Of a stretch of DNA of 64,000 nt, positions 17,313-25,358 are shown piece after piece. Under the pieces are notes generated by a model, which worked only from the letters and a program-made list of their open reading frames with translations, was not told the origin of the DNA and did no database searches. Within the stretch, counting starts at the first letter, position 1; each line of letters opens with the position of its first letter. The translations under genes and the position numbers were made by a program. Source of the stretch: Paenibacillus ihumii (lineage in GTDB: Bacteria > Bacillota > Bacilli > Paenibacillales > Paenibacillaceae); the NCBI RefSeq assembly GCF_001403875.1, contig NZ_LN884299.1:803980-867979 (forward strand). Reading direction: 5' to 3'.

Positions 17313-17882
17313 CTACTCAGACGTTGTATATGTAGTTCTCAGCATTTTCTCGAGCTCCAGATATGCGTCATCTAAATCAAACTCAGGATTTAACAGCTTC
17401 TGCAGGGCCAAGCCGTCAAAGCAAGCCAGCATAATTGCTGCAATCGAAGCAGCTTCTTTTCCGGTGCTGCCAGCAATCTTATGCAGGATATCCTCAATTC
17501 CGGTTCGTGCGTTCTCCAACAAAGCATTTACACTATCGGAAATTTGGGGATTCCGCAGCCCTAGGGCAAATAATTCAAATCTGAGCTTATACCAGTCAGG
17601 CTGCCTCTGTACTCGCTCCTTCGGTTCGTTTAGAGCTGCTTGTGCGAGATACTGGGAAGGCACGCTGGATTGAAGCCGCTGCATATCCCGGGTGTACTGC
17701 TGCGAGGAAGCCAAGAGCAGCTCCGTCAGGATTTCTTCCTTATTTCGAAAATAATAATGAATCAGCCCGGGTGTAATCCCCGCCTCGTTCGCAATATCTT
17801 TAATGGATGCCTTTTCGTATCCCTTTTCTGACATCACTTTGTACGCAGCCTCAATGACTTTATCTCTCTTATGCTGTACCAT
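17313..17882 (-). CDS. TetR family regulator
   Basis: This 189-residue protein has a TetR helix-turn-helix (YKVMSEKGYEKASIKDIANEAGITPGLIHYYFRNKEEIL) and a C-terminal domain like those of the BetI/TetR_C_6 class. The start is taken at ATG 17882; the ribosome site is weak (GCGGTGATT). Its promoter and that of the downstream membrane gene both carry the same 16-bp motif, which makes a self-controlled two-gene regulon likely. Confidence 0.9.
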   Translation of the reverse strand: MVQHKRDKVIEAAYKVMSEKGYEKASIKDIANEAGITPGLIHYYFRNKEEILTELLLASSQQYTRDMQRLQSSVPSQYLAQAALNEPKERVQRQPDWYKLRFELFALGLRNPQISDSVNALLENARTGIEDILHKIAGSTGKEAASIAAIMLACFDGLALQKLLNPEFDLDDAYLELEKMLRTTYTTSE

Positions 17883-17903
17883 GCAATCACCGCATTTCTC
17901 ATT

Positions 17904-17919
17904 TTGGTTGGTTGACCAA
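17904..17919. promoter_or_regulatory. TetR operator in front of its own gene
   Basis: TTGGTTGGTTGACCAA, 22 bp upstream of the TetR start, matches the site at 17275 exactly on the other strand. Confidence 0.75.
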
Positions 17920-17947
17920 TTAAATGAAATATAACACAACCGTAAAT

Positions 17948-17987
17948 GGGCTGCAAGGGTTTGTTATGTTCAACCCCGCTGCAGCCC
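17948..17987. terminator. Hairpin downstream of the 54-residue gene
   Basis: GGGCTGCA and TGCAGCCC pair, with an inner GGGTT/AACCC stem. It lies just after the stop of the small gene that ends at 17992. The T-run is weak, so it may be an attenuator. Confidence 0.5.
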
Positions 17988-17991
17988 AAGT

Positions 17992-18156
17992 TTATTTTGC
18001 TTTCTCCCGTCTAACCGCAATAATATCCGGTTCAGCCCCCATCGTACGCCGAAGCTTTTTTCTCGCCTCCGCTGGAGTTCCGGCTGTGATCGGGGCTGAT
18101 TTCTGTTCACCGGCGATTTCATAAGTTACAATGAAGCATTGTTCTCCACATCTCAT
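17992..18156 (-). CDS. Small hypothetical protein with N-terminal CxxxC
   Basis: This 54-residue product starts MRCGEQCFIVTYEIAG and ends with a basic tail. The frame is uninterrupted and is codirectional with the DUF2997 genes 33 bp upstream. The Cys pair and the ITAGTPAEARKKLRR stretch suggest a small metal-binding or adaptor protein. The start codon is supported only by a weak GATGCGGA. Family not recognised. Confidence 0.55.
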   Translation of the reverse strand: MRCGEQCFIVTYEIAGEQKSAPITAGTPAEARKKLRRTMGAEPDIIAVRREKAK

Positions 18157-18189
18157 TCCGCATCTTCCCATCTTGTAAAAAACAAATCA

Positions 18190-18477
18190 TCATAGCAGCC
18201 GTCCAAATAGATCCTCCAGATCCTTGACCTCCGCCAGGCCATTCACCATAACTCTGCCGTCGGGAGCAAGACGGACCTCCGGCCGATTGGGAATCTCCGT
18301 CAATTGCTCCTGGAGATGAGCGTAGCGCTCTGTCAGGAAATGATAGCGCTGATTGGAGGATCCTACCCAAGGGCGGCTCGTATCCACAGTGCGTACCAGC
18401 TCAATCTCATTTTCAAAAGTAGAAGGCTCCTTCACCTGCAGCGACTCGACCCAGTTGTCAAATCTGTCCTTGCCCAT
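18190..18477 (-). CDS. DUF1257-like protein, possibly frameshifted at its N-terminus
   Basis: The frame gives 95 residues from MGKDRFDNWVESLQV to EVKDLEDLFGRLL. It starts at an ATG that overlaps the stop of a 16-codon ORF (TGATG). Neighbouring DUF2997 genes usually travel with DUF1257-type genes, which fits, but the assignment is by context and a loose sequence resemblance. If the hydrophobic 16-codon ORF is really its N-terminus, a one-base shift at 18478 has split the gene. Confidence 0.55.
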   Translation of the reverse strand: MGKDRFDNWVESLQVKEPSTFENEIELVRTVDTSRPWVGSSNQRYHFLTERYAHLQEQLTEIPNRPEVRLAPDGRVMVNGLAEVKDLEDLFGRLL

Positions 18478-18527
18478 CACAAGAGCAGCGTCAGTGCGAC
18501 AGGGATAAGTGTGATCGAAACTGACAT
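18477..18527 (-). other. 16-codon ORF: leader peptide or split N-terminus
   Basis: It has the best ribosome site of the cluster (GGAGGATTATAA directly before ATG 18527) and encodes MSVSITLIPVALTLLL, a hydrophobic helix. Its TGA overlaps the next ATG. It begins right after the stop of the DUF2997 gene. Confidence 0.5.
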
Positions 18528-18755
18528 TTATAATCCTCCTTCTCCAATCTCGTTATGATTCAGATTCGGTTGTCCAACCTCCAATGGCTCGGTTTCATAA
18601 TATTCAGCCGTATAGTCGGAATCAATCGTCTCCGCGTCGAGCAGCTGCTCCAGGACCTCAATATAATCCGTGCAGGCCTTCCCCTTGGCCCCCATGACGT
18701 CTGCTTTGATTCGTCCATCAGTAAAAATCCGAACTCGAATCTGTTTCTTTGACAT
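18528..18755 (-). CDS. DUF2997 protein
   Basis: This 75-residue acidic protein has the DUF2997 pattern: IRVRIFTDGRIKADVMGAKGKACTDYIEVLEQLLDAETID followed by TAEYYETE. Function unknown; in other bacteria it clusters with DUF1257-type proteins and an AAA ATPase. No ATPase gene is present here. It is first of three small leftward genes. Confidence 0.8.
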   Translation of the reverse strand: MSKKQIRVRIFTDGRIKADVMGAKGKACTDYIEVLEQLLDAETIDSDYTAEYYETEPLEVGQPNLNHNEIGEGGL

Positions 18756-18970
18756 ACTTCCTCGCCCCTTTATCTGAACCTATCTTTTTCAAAATTGAAG
18801 TTGAATTTTCGTTTCCTAATAACTATGTTGTATTCATCTAAAGGCTTCATCCAGAGAAAAATATACGTATGTATTCGACAAATGGGGATATATACCTGCA
18901 AGGGGCAGTCTATATTATCCATCTTAGGCAGCCCCAGGAACTCCTTTTGTCATAGACTTATGCAAAATAT

Positions 18971-19020
18971 TTTACAATTCTATGAACCCCCACTAACACC
19001 GAATTAACATCCATTTACTA
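18971..19020 (+). promoter_or_regulatory. Pho box: five hexamers at 11-bp period
   Basis: TTTACA (18971), ATGAAC (18982), CTAACA (18993), TTAACA (19004) and TTTACT (19015) are each separated by exactly five bases. PhoP of Bacillus binds direct repeats of TT(A/T/C)ACA-like hexamers with 5-bp gaps, so the downstream phosphatase-tat operon is predicted to be phosphate-starvation induced. Confidence 0.85.
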
Positions 19021-19066
19021 TGCTGAAAATGTTGACTAATTTGTTAAATGGGAGTGTGCCGGAGTC

Positions 19067-20743
19067 ATGATCGAAAACAAACAAATGAATCGCCGTAAAT
19101 TCTTATCTTATCTGGGAACGGGCGCAGCTGCTCTAGCCGCTGCATCAGCTGGACTGGGAACCTTGGAAGGCAAAGCCTCTGCTGCTTCGAAGACAGCGGA
19201 TCACCTCTTCGGCTTCAAGACCAACAGAGTCACGGGATTTTTCGAGCCGATCGAAGCTTCCGACGCAGACCAGCTCATTCTGCCGAACGGCTACTCATAC
19301 GATGTTGTGGCCGCATTTGACGATGTAATCAACCAAGCCGGCGACAAATTTGGACAAGGTGCGGACTATAACGCCTTTTTCCCGATCAAGGGGTCCAATA
19401 CGCGCGGCCTGCTGGTCACCAACCATGAATATACAAATATTTTCCTGCATGGTCCGATTGGGGACAAGATGACGCCAGCCCAAATCCATAACGAGCTGTA
19501 CTACCAGGGGATGTCCGTGACCGAGGTCTACCAGGACGAGAACGGCACCTGGAAGCTGGACACTACGTCTAAATATGCCCGCCGCATTAACGGCTTCACG
19601 AAATTCGAGCTGACGGGACCTGCTAAGAACTCCAAGGCAGTCGGCAGCGTCTCTACTGTCACGGGAACGTTCGCCAATTGCTCCGGCGGTGTTACGCTTT
19701 GGAATACGGTGATGTCCTGCGAAGAGAACTTCGCCGAGACAGCGGCGTATGCCAGCTTAAACGACACGCACTATGGCTGGGTCGTTGAAATCGATCCCTT
19801 CGACAGCAAATTCCTGCGGAAGCACACTGCGCTCGGCCGCTTCAACCATGAGAACACGGCCATGGGCATTGCGAAGGACGGCCGCATCGTTGTCTACATG
19901 GGAGACGACAAGAAGGACGCTTGCGTCTACAAGTTCGTGTCCAAAGGCAAATACGATGCCGCCAAAGGCCGCGGCAATTCCAACCTGCTCTCCGAGGGCA
20001 CGCTGTACGTTGCCAACCTGAAGAGCGGTAAATGGTCCGAGGTATCGATCGATGCCGTGAAGAAGGTGCTTAATCATGACAAGTTTAAAGCTCCTTCCGG
20101 CGTGAAGGGCACTAAGGAAGAGCTGCTGCAAAAATTCCAGACGCAAGGCGATGTCGTAACGAACTGCCATGAAGCCGCCCTGCTTGTAGGCGGAACTCCG
20201 ACAGACCGTCCGGAGGACGTGGAAATTTCACCGTTCGACAACACTATCTTCATCTGTCATACGAACAACGATAACCACGGCAACATTCACGGGCACATTA
20301 CCCGTATTTTCGAGGCTGACAACGATCTGGGCTCCACGTCGTTCGACTTCGAAATTTTTGCCGCAGGCGGACGCCAATCCGGCTTCAGCTCGCCGGACAA
20401 CCTGGCCTTCGACTCGAACGGGAATTTGTGGGTCGTGACCGATATTTCCTCCGGCAGCTTGAACAAAGGCGTCTATACCTCGTTCAAGAACAACGGCTTG
20501 TTCGTCATTCCGACTTCTGGACCAAGCCAAGGCGAAGCCCTGCAATTTGCTTCCGGACCAAGAGAATGCGAAATGACCGGCCCGTTCTTTACGCCGGATG
20601 AGCATACCCTGTTCCTGTCCGTTCAGCATCCGGGCGAGAACACCACGGACGTAAACAAGCCGACCAGCATGTGGCCGCACCGCAAAGGAGACAAAATTCC
20701 CCGCGAGGCCGTCGTGGCCATCCGCGGATTCAAGCTCGGCTAA
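19067..20743 (+). CDS. PhoX-type (DUF839) Tat-exported phosphatase
   Basis: This 558-residue protein opens with a twin-arginine signal ([12 protein letters not shown], then an Ala-rich stretch to KASAA), so it is exported folded. The rest matches the PhoX family, a Ca/Fe-cofactor alkaline phosphatase: NHEYTN near residue 125, [23 protein letters not shown], and CHEAAL and [13 protein letters not shown] downstream. Its own translocase genes tatA and tatC follow at once and a Pho box precedes it, the same logic as phoD-tatAd-tatCd in Bacillus subtilis. The gene is richer in G+C than many neighbours. Confidence 0.92.
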   Translation: MIENKQMNRRKFLSYLGTGAAALAAASAGLGTLEGKASAASKTADHLFGFKTNRVTGFFEPIEASDADQLILPNGYSYDVVAAFDDVINQAGDKFGQGADYNAFFPIKGSNTRGLLVTNHEYTNIFLHGPIGDKMTPAQIHNELYYQGMSVTEVYQDENGTWKLDTTSKYARRINGFTKFELTGPAKNSKAVGSVSTVTGTFANCSGGVTLWNTVMSCEENFAETAAYASLNDTHYGWVVEIDPFDSKFLRKHTALGRFNHENTAMGIAKDGRIVVYMGDDKKDACVYKFVSKGKYDAAKGRGNSNLLSEGTLYVANLKSGKWSEVSIDAVKKVLNHDKFKAPSGVKGTKEELLQKFQTQGDVVTNCHEAALLVGGTPTDRPEDVEISPFDNTIFICHTNNDNHGNIHGHITRIFEADNDLGSTSFDFEIFAAGGRQSGFSSPDNLAFDSNGNLWVVTDISSGSLNKGVYTSFKNNGLFVIPTSGPSQGEALQFASGPRECEMTGPFFTPDEHTLFLSVQHPGENTTDVNKPTSMWPHRKGDKIPREAVVAIRGFKLG

Positions 20744-20769
20744 TTAACCAATCGAGAGGAGACTTATCT

Positions 20770-21012
20770 ATGCCATTCGGGAATATCGGTATTGGCGGAC
20801 TCATTGTCATCCTGATCATCGCTTTGATCATTTTCGGTCCCTCCAAGCTGCCGGAGCTCGGGCGCGCCTTCGGACGCACGCTCAGCGAATTCAAGAACGC
20901 AACGCGCCAGATGATCGACGGCGACAAGGAAGACCTAACCGACGGGAAGGACGCCTCGCCCGCCTCGGAGCAGACGGCGCGCCTGACGGCCGTCGACTCC
21001 AAGAAGGGATAA
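20770..21012 (+). CDS. tatA: Sec-independent translocase protein TatA
   Basis: This 80-residue protein has one N-terminal helix ([31 protein letters not shown]), an amphipathic helix and an acidic tail, the canonical TatA plan. ATG 20770 follows GAGAGGAGACTTATCT. It lies between phoX and tatC and forms the pore component for the phosphatase. Confidence 0.95.
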   Translation: MPFGNIGIGGLIVILIIALIIFGPSKLPELGRAFGRTLSEFKNATRQMIDGDKEDLTDGKDASPASEQTARLTAVDSKKG

Positions 21013-21022
21013 GGAGATTGTC

Positions 21023-21754
21023 ATGAAGGTCGAAGGCTCAGAAGAAACCAGCTTCGTCGGCCACTTGAGTGAATTGCGCCGCAGAATCATTTTTACGCTG
21101 ATTGCGTTTATCGTCGCCCTCTGCGGCGCCTTCGTATATGTCCAGGAGATCTATCGCTGGCTCGTTCGGAAGCTGGATCATAAGCTGGCGATACTGGCCC
21201 CGTCCGACGTCATATGGGTATATCTGAAATTGGCAGGCGTCGTTGCGATCGCGGTAACGCTGCCGATTGCCGCGTATCAAATCTGGCAGTTCGTCAAGCC
21301 GGCTTTGGAGCCTCGGGAGCAGCGGGCATCGCTGGCTTACATTCCTTGGCTGCCCATTTTATTTGCGGGAGGCATCGCCTTCGGGTACGGGATCATTTAT
21401 CCGATGGTGCTTCAATTTCTGGAGGGCATGTCTGGAGATTTCGAAACGATGTATACGGCGGATAAATATTTCTCGTTTATCCTGAGCATGACCGTGCCTT
21501 TCGGGCTGCTGTTCGAAATGCCGATCACGGTGATGTTCCTCACCCGGATCGGGATTCTGAATCCTGCCCGGCTCGCCAAAGCCCGCAAGCTGTCTTACTT
21601 CCTCCTAGCGGTAACCGCCGTCCTGATTACGCCGCCCGATATCGTGTCGGACGTTCTCGTCATTATACCGCTGTTCCTGCTGTACGAGGTCAGCGTCACC
21701 TTATCTAAAGTCGTTCACCGAAAACGCAAGAAGCTGGAGACCGCCGCTGAATAG
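21023..21754 (+). CDS. tatC: Sec-independent translocase protein TatC
   Basis: This 243-residue protein has six predicted helices and TatC motifs: SFVGHLSELRRRIIF at the start, the AYQIWQFVKPALEPRE loop, and a final KARKLSYFLLAVTAVLITPPDIVSD block. It follows tatA by 10 bases with AAGGAG. TatC recognises the twin-arginine signal, here most likely the PhoX one. Confidence 0.97.
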   Translation: MKVEGSEETSFVGHLSELRRRIIFTLIAFIVALCGAFVYVQEIYRWLVRKLDHKLAILAPSDVIWVYLKLAGVVAIAVTLPIAAYQIWQFVKPALEPREQRASLAYIPWLPILFAGGIAFGYGIIYPMVLQFLEGMSGDFETMYTADKYFSFILSMTVPFGLLFEMPITVMFLTRIGILNPARLAKARKLSYFLLAVTAVLITPPDIVSDVLVIIPLFLLYEVSVTLSKVVHRKRKKLETAAE

Positions 21755-21973
21755 CTGCGGTCCCTTTCTTGTGATCTCCCTGCGATGTCATCCTTCCGGC
21801 AGATTTCTCTAACGCGATCAGCCAGGCGATCAACGGTGGAGGCTGCATTTATGCCTGCTGGATTCCCCATTTTATCATCGCCGAATGGATCATTAGACTC
21901 ATTTCGCCCTCCCAGCGGAATATCATACTATAATACTAACGTATATTAGAAATTCGTATGAGGAGGCGCTCCG

Positions 21974-22789
21974 ATGCTGAAGATTGGCGAGTTTGCCAGG
22001 CTGAGCGGCCTGACCGTCAAGACGCTGCATTACTACGATAGGATTGGATTGCTTAAACCAAATGGCGTGGACGTAAGTAGCGGCTACCGATTCTACACCG
22101 AGGCCCAGCTGCTGACGGTAAAGAGAATAGCAGCGTTTAAAGAGCAGGGCTTCAAGCTGGAGGAGATCATTCCTTTTCTCGAGGAGGAGCTCCCTAAAGA
22201 TCATGTGAGGGAGAGATTACTGGCGAAGCAGGACGAGCTTCGTCGTTTGATCGAGGAATCGGAGCGCCAGCTGCAGGGGATCGATGAGAGACTTTACCGC
22301 GCCGCGGCATTCGCGGATGCCCAGGAAGAGGAGCATGCCGTCACTATACGGTCGGTAGAACCGCAGCTGGCAGCTTCGATCCGAGATACCGTCCCGATCA
22401 CACAGCTTTGCTTGCTGTTAGATGAGGTAAGCCAATACGTCCGCAGTCATGATGAACCCTCGGCAGACAAGCTCATCGTCATCAAGCACGGCCACCAGGG
22501 AAATGAAGCCGATCTGGAGGTGGCGGTTCCCATCACCCGAACAGCTATACCTGGCACCGATCGGGTAAGAATAGGTTATTTACCCGGTCTTCCTAGCGCG
22601 GCTTCGCTTGTTCATCGCTGCGACCCTTACCGGGATTGCTGTCCGGCTGCCGAGAGGGTGGCGTCATGGATTCATGCCAATGGATACGCCCGGGCCGAAG
22701 GCATGGCAGCCCGGGAGGTATATATGACGTCGGACCAGGATGTATATGGAAGAACACGGCTAACGGAGCTGCTCATCCCTTTAAAATGA
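21974..22789 (+). CDS. MerR family regulator with GyrI-like effector domain
   Basis: This 271-residue protein has a MerR helix (MLKIGEFARLSGLTVKTLHYYDRIGLLKP), a coiled coil (RERLLAKQDELRRLIEESERQ) and a C-terminal GyrI/AraC-effector fold (AREVYMTSDQDVYGRTRLTELLIPL), the BmrR plan. GAGGAGGCG precedes the start. The SDR gene downstream has a promoter with a 20-bp spacer and dyad, the expected target. Confidence 0.92.
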   Translation: MLKIGEFARLSGLTVKTLHYYDRIGLLKPNGVDVSSGYRFYTEAQLLTVKRIAAFKEQGFKLEEIIPFLEEELPKDHVRERLLAKQDELRRLIEESERQLQGIDERLYRAAAFADAQEEEHAVTIRSVEPQLAASIRDTVPITQLCLLLDEVSQYVRSHDEPSADKLIVIKHGHQGNEADLEVAVPITRTAIPGTDRVRIGYLPGLPSAASLVHRCDPYRDCCPAAERVASWIHANGYARAEGMAAREVYMTSDQDVYGRTRLTELLIPLK

Positions 22790-22819
22790 ACAAATTTATC
22801 ATTCCCCACCCTGCCTGCA

Positions 22820-22851
22820 GGTCTCAAACACAAGTTGTTTGGAGCCTTTTT
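22820..22851 (+). terminator. Terminator of the MerR gene
   Basis: GGTCTCAAACA and TGTTTGGAGCC form a stem with one mismatch, followed by CCTTTTTC. It separates the MerR gene from the SDR promoter. Confidence 0.8.
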
Positions 22852-22884
22852 CATGCGCTTTTGCAGGGGGCAGTGAGTTGACAC

Positions 22885-22916
22885 TTGACTCTCCCCTTTA
22901 GTGGAGGGTGCATAGT
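22885..22916 (+). promoter_or_regulatory. MerR-type promoter of the SDR gene
   Basis: TTGACT and CATAGT are separated by 20 bp, and the spacer carries the dyad CTCTCC...GGAGGG. This over-long spacer with a central dyad is typical of MerR-activated promoters. Confidence 0.75.
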
Positions 22917-22946
22917 GGGATTACTGAACGAAAGGAGTGGTCAATA

Positions 22947-23714
22947 ATGATGAAGAAATTAAGCGGCAAGACGGCATTAGTCACTGGCGGCAGCCGAGGC
23001 ATTGGGAGAGGGATTGCCCTCAGGCTGGCGGAGGAAGGGGCGCTGGTAGCCGTTCATTACGGAACTAACCGTCCAGCGGCAGAGCATGTCGTTCAAACGA
23101 TCGAGGAGCGCGGGGGAAGGTCATTCGCCATCGGTGCTGATCTGGATACTGTGGCTGGCGTGACTAAGCTGGTTCAGTCTTTGAAGACGGAGTTAGCCCT
23201 CCATGCCGGAGACAGCAAGCTTGATATTCTCGTTAATAATGCAGGCATCGGGACATCGCCAACGCTGGAAGAAACGACAGAAGAGACATTCGATAAGGTG
23301 TTCGCGGTGAACGTTAAAGCGCCGTTCTTTCTTGTGAAGCAGCTGCTGCCAATCCTTCGCGACGAAGGCCGAATTGTCAACATATCCTCCGGTGTGACGC
23401 GGATCGCCTATCCCCATATCATGGCTTACAATTTGACTAAAGGAGCGATCAATACATTCACCCTGCACCTAGCGCAATTGTTAGGGCCTCGGGGGATTAC
23501 GGTAAATGCCGTGCTTCCGGGCATTGTAGATACGGATGTCAACTCTTCTTGGCTGCATACGCCGGATGGCCAGAAGCACGCGCGCGATATGTCAGCCCTT
23601 GGCCGGATTGGACAGCCATCGGATATTGCAGATGTCGTAGCTTTTCTCGCCGCTTCGGACAGCCGCTGGGTAACCGGACAACTCATCGACGCAACAGGGG
23701 GCTCTCACTTATAA
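22947..23714 (+). CDS. SDR family oxidoreductase, FabG-like
   Basis: This 255-residue protein has the cofactor motif TGGSRGIGRG, NNAGIG, the active-site Ser (NISSGVTR) with YxxxK in AYNLTKGA, and the SDR end WVTGQLIDATGG. AAAGGAG lies nine bases before ATG 22947. The position behind a MerR-type promoter suggests induction by a small molecule sensed by the adjacent regulator. The likely role is NADPH-dependent carbonyl reduction; substrate unknown. Confidence 0.9.
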   Translation: MMKKLSGKTALVTGGSRGIGRGIALRLAEEGALVAVHYGTNRPAAEHVVQTIEERGGRSFAIGADLDTVAGVTKLVQSLKTELALHAGDSKLDILVNNAGIGTSPTLEETTEETFDKVFAVNVKAPFFLVKQLLPILRDEGRIVNISSGVTRIAYPHIMAYNLTKGAINTFTLHLAQLLGPRGITVNAVLPGIVDTDVNSSWLHTPDGQKHARDMSALGRIGQPSDIADVVAFLAASDSRWVTGQLIDATGGSHL

Positions 23715-23886
23715 ATCACTCTTTATAGCAGGAGGCGGAGGCCTGCCTATCGGTTGCTGCCGGGCTGTAATTGGGGGATTCATGCCATGATGGCGATAAC
23801 TTGTATTATGTCTTGCAGCAAAAGTGCCGATGAGGCTTGTACAGCTTGACATGCACAAGAGAACAACTGCAGAAGCGCGGATAGAA

Positions 23887-23931
23887 AAAGAGCCTAATTT
23901 CTTACTTAAGCTCTAAGAAATTAGGCTCTTT
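23887..23931. terminator. Strong bidirectional terminator
   Basis: An 18-bp near-perfect stem begins AAAGAGCCTAATTTCTTA and is mirrored to 23931; it has A- and T-flanks. It closes the leftward ATP-grasp/oxygenase operon and the rightward SDR gene. Confidence 0.9.
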
Positions 23932-23991
23932 ATATAAGGGCAGAGTGAAGTACAGAGCTATAGAAATAGAATGAGTAGACATCAAAAATAT

Positions 23992-25290
23992 TTATGCCGG
24001 CGAATGCTCCAGAATTCTCCTAACGCTTGACATTTGCACGCAAAGACATAAAACGTCAATTGCAGTTTCAAGCTCCTTCAAGGAAGGATACGTTGGGGCG
24101 ATTCGGATGTTGCGATCCCTTGGATCACGCCCGTAAGGGAAGGTGGCGCCTGCCTTGGTCAGCGTAACGCCTGCCTTCGCGGCCATATTAACCACCTCTT
24201 GAGCACAGCCGTCCAGCGTGTTCAGACTAATGAAGTATCCGCCTTTGGGCTTGCTCCAGGACGCAATATGCTGACCACCCAATTCCGCTTCCAGCTTATT
24301 TAGCACCAGGTCGAATTTGGGCTTGATGATCGCGGCATGCTTTCTCATATGCATGTGCAAATGATCCATATCTTTCAGAAAGAGAACATGCCTGAGCTGG
24401 TTGACTTTATCCGGACCAATAGTCTGAACAGCAACCTGCTTGCGCATAAAATTCAAGTTATTCTCGCTAGCGGCCAATACAGCTACTCCTGCTCCAGGGA
24501 AGGTAATCTTGGAAGTGGAACCGAATATAAAAGCACGGTCCGGATGACCTGCTTCCTTGCAGGCTGTGAGTATATTTTTTAGCGGCTCATGGTCTTCCGT
24601 TAAATGATGGACCGTATAGGCATCATCCCAGAAAATACGAAAATCCTCTGCTTTCGTATCCATTCGGGCAAGCCGATCCACCGTCTCGTCGGAATATGTA
24701 ATGCCATCTGGATTACTGTATTTCGGAATACACCATATGCCTTTGATGGCATCGTCTTCTCTCACCAGGCTTTCGACCCTATCCATATCAGGCCCATCCT
24801 CTGTCAGATCAACGACTACCATCTCAATGTTTAACAGCTCGCAAATAGCAAAATGTCTGTCATAACCAGGGCTGGGACATAAAAATTTGACCTTTGGCAG
24901 CTTACCCCATGGCCTGTCACTTCCGTAAACCCCAAAATGCAATGCCCGAGAAATTGCATCGTACATCATGTTCAGGCTGGAGTTGCCGCCGATCATAATT
25001 TCCGACATGCCAACCCCAAGCATATTGGAGAAAAAAGCTTTAGCCATCGGAATGCCATCGATTCCCCCATAGTTCAGATAATCCATGCCATCCTGCTCAG
25101 CCAGATCTTCTGGCGCTATATTCGTTAACATCTCGCTTGAGAGTGCGAGTTGCTCCGGACATGGCTTTCCTCTAGACATATCCAATCTCAATTGCTGATT
25201 CAAGAACCCGTCGTATTTTCCCTTCAGGTTGTCATAAAGCTCGTTCAGCTCCATCCGATTAAGCTGAAAGTAATCCATCTGATAGCCCAT
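23992..25290 (-). CDS. PLP-dependent aminotransferase, aspartate aminotransferase type (PF12897-like)
   Basis: This 432-residue fold-type I aminotransferase has LDMSRGKPCPEQL near the start, GGNSSLNMMYD, SPGYDRHF, WCIPKYSNPDG, WDDAYTVHHL (Asp for pyridine N) and SSTSKITFPGAG-like text with the PLP Lys (GSTSKITFPGAG). The arrangement matches the small aspartate aminotransferase family in which a long N-terminal arm precedes the fold. It is last in the biosynthetic operon, 68 bp after the exporter. A role in transaminating an acidic or sulfinated amino acid is inferred from context. Confidence 0.88.
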   Translation of the reverse strand: MGYQMDYFQLNRMELNELYDNLKGKYDGFLNQQLRLDMSRGKPCPEQLALSSEMLTNIAPEDLAEQDGMDYLNYGGIDGIPMAKAFFSNMLGVGMSEIMIGGNSSLNMMYDAISRALHFGVYGSDRPWGKLPKVKFLCPSPGYDRHFAICELLNIEMVVVDLTEDGPDMDRVESLVREDDAIKGIWCIPKYSNPDGITYSDETVDRLARMDTKAEDFRIFWDDAYTVHHLTEDHEPLKNILTACKEAGHPDRAFIFGSTSKITFPGAGVAVLAASENNLNFMRKQVAVQTIGPDKVNQLRHVLFLKDMDHLHMHMRKHAAIIKPKFDLVLNKLEAELGGQHIASWSKPKGGYFISLNTLDGCAQEVVNMAAKAGVTLTKAGATFPYGRDPRDRNIRIAPTYPSLKELETAIDVLCLCVQMSSVRRILEHSPA

Positions 25291-25358
25291 TTTCCAGTTC
25301 TCCCGTTTCAGTATAATTTACATACAAATTATACCATAGCTTCTATTCATTTAGTTAA

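Noticed and set aside
21781..21960. Open frames between tatC and the MerR gene
   Set aside because: Two overlapping frames are open but neither has a ribosome site or recognisable residues.
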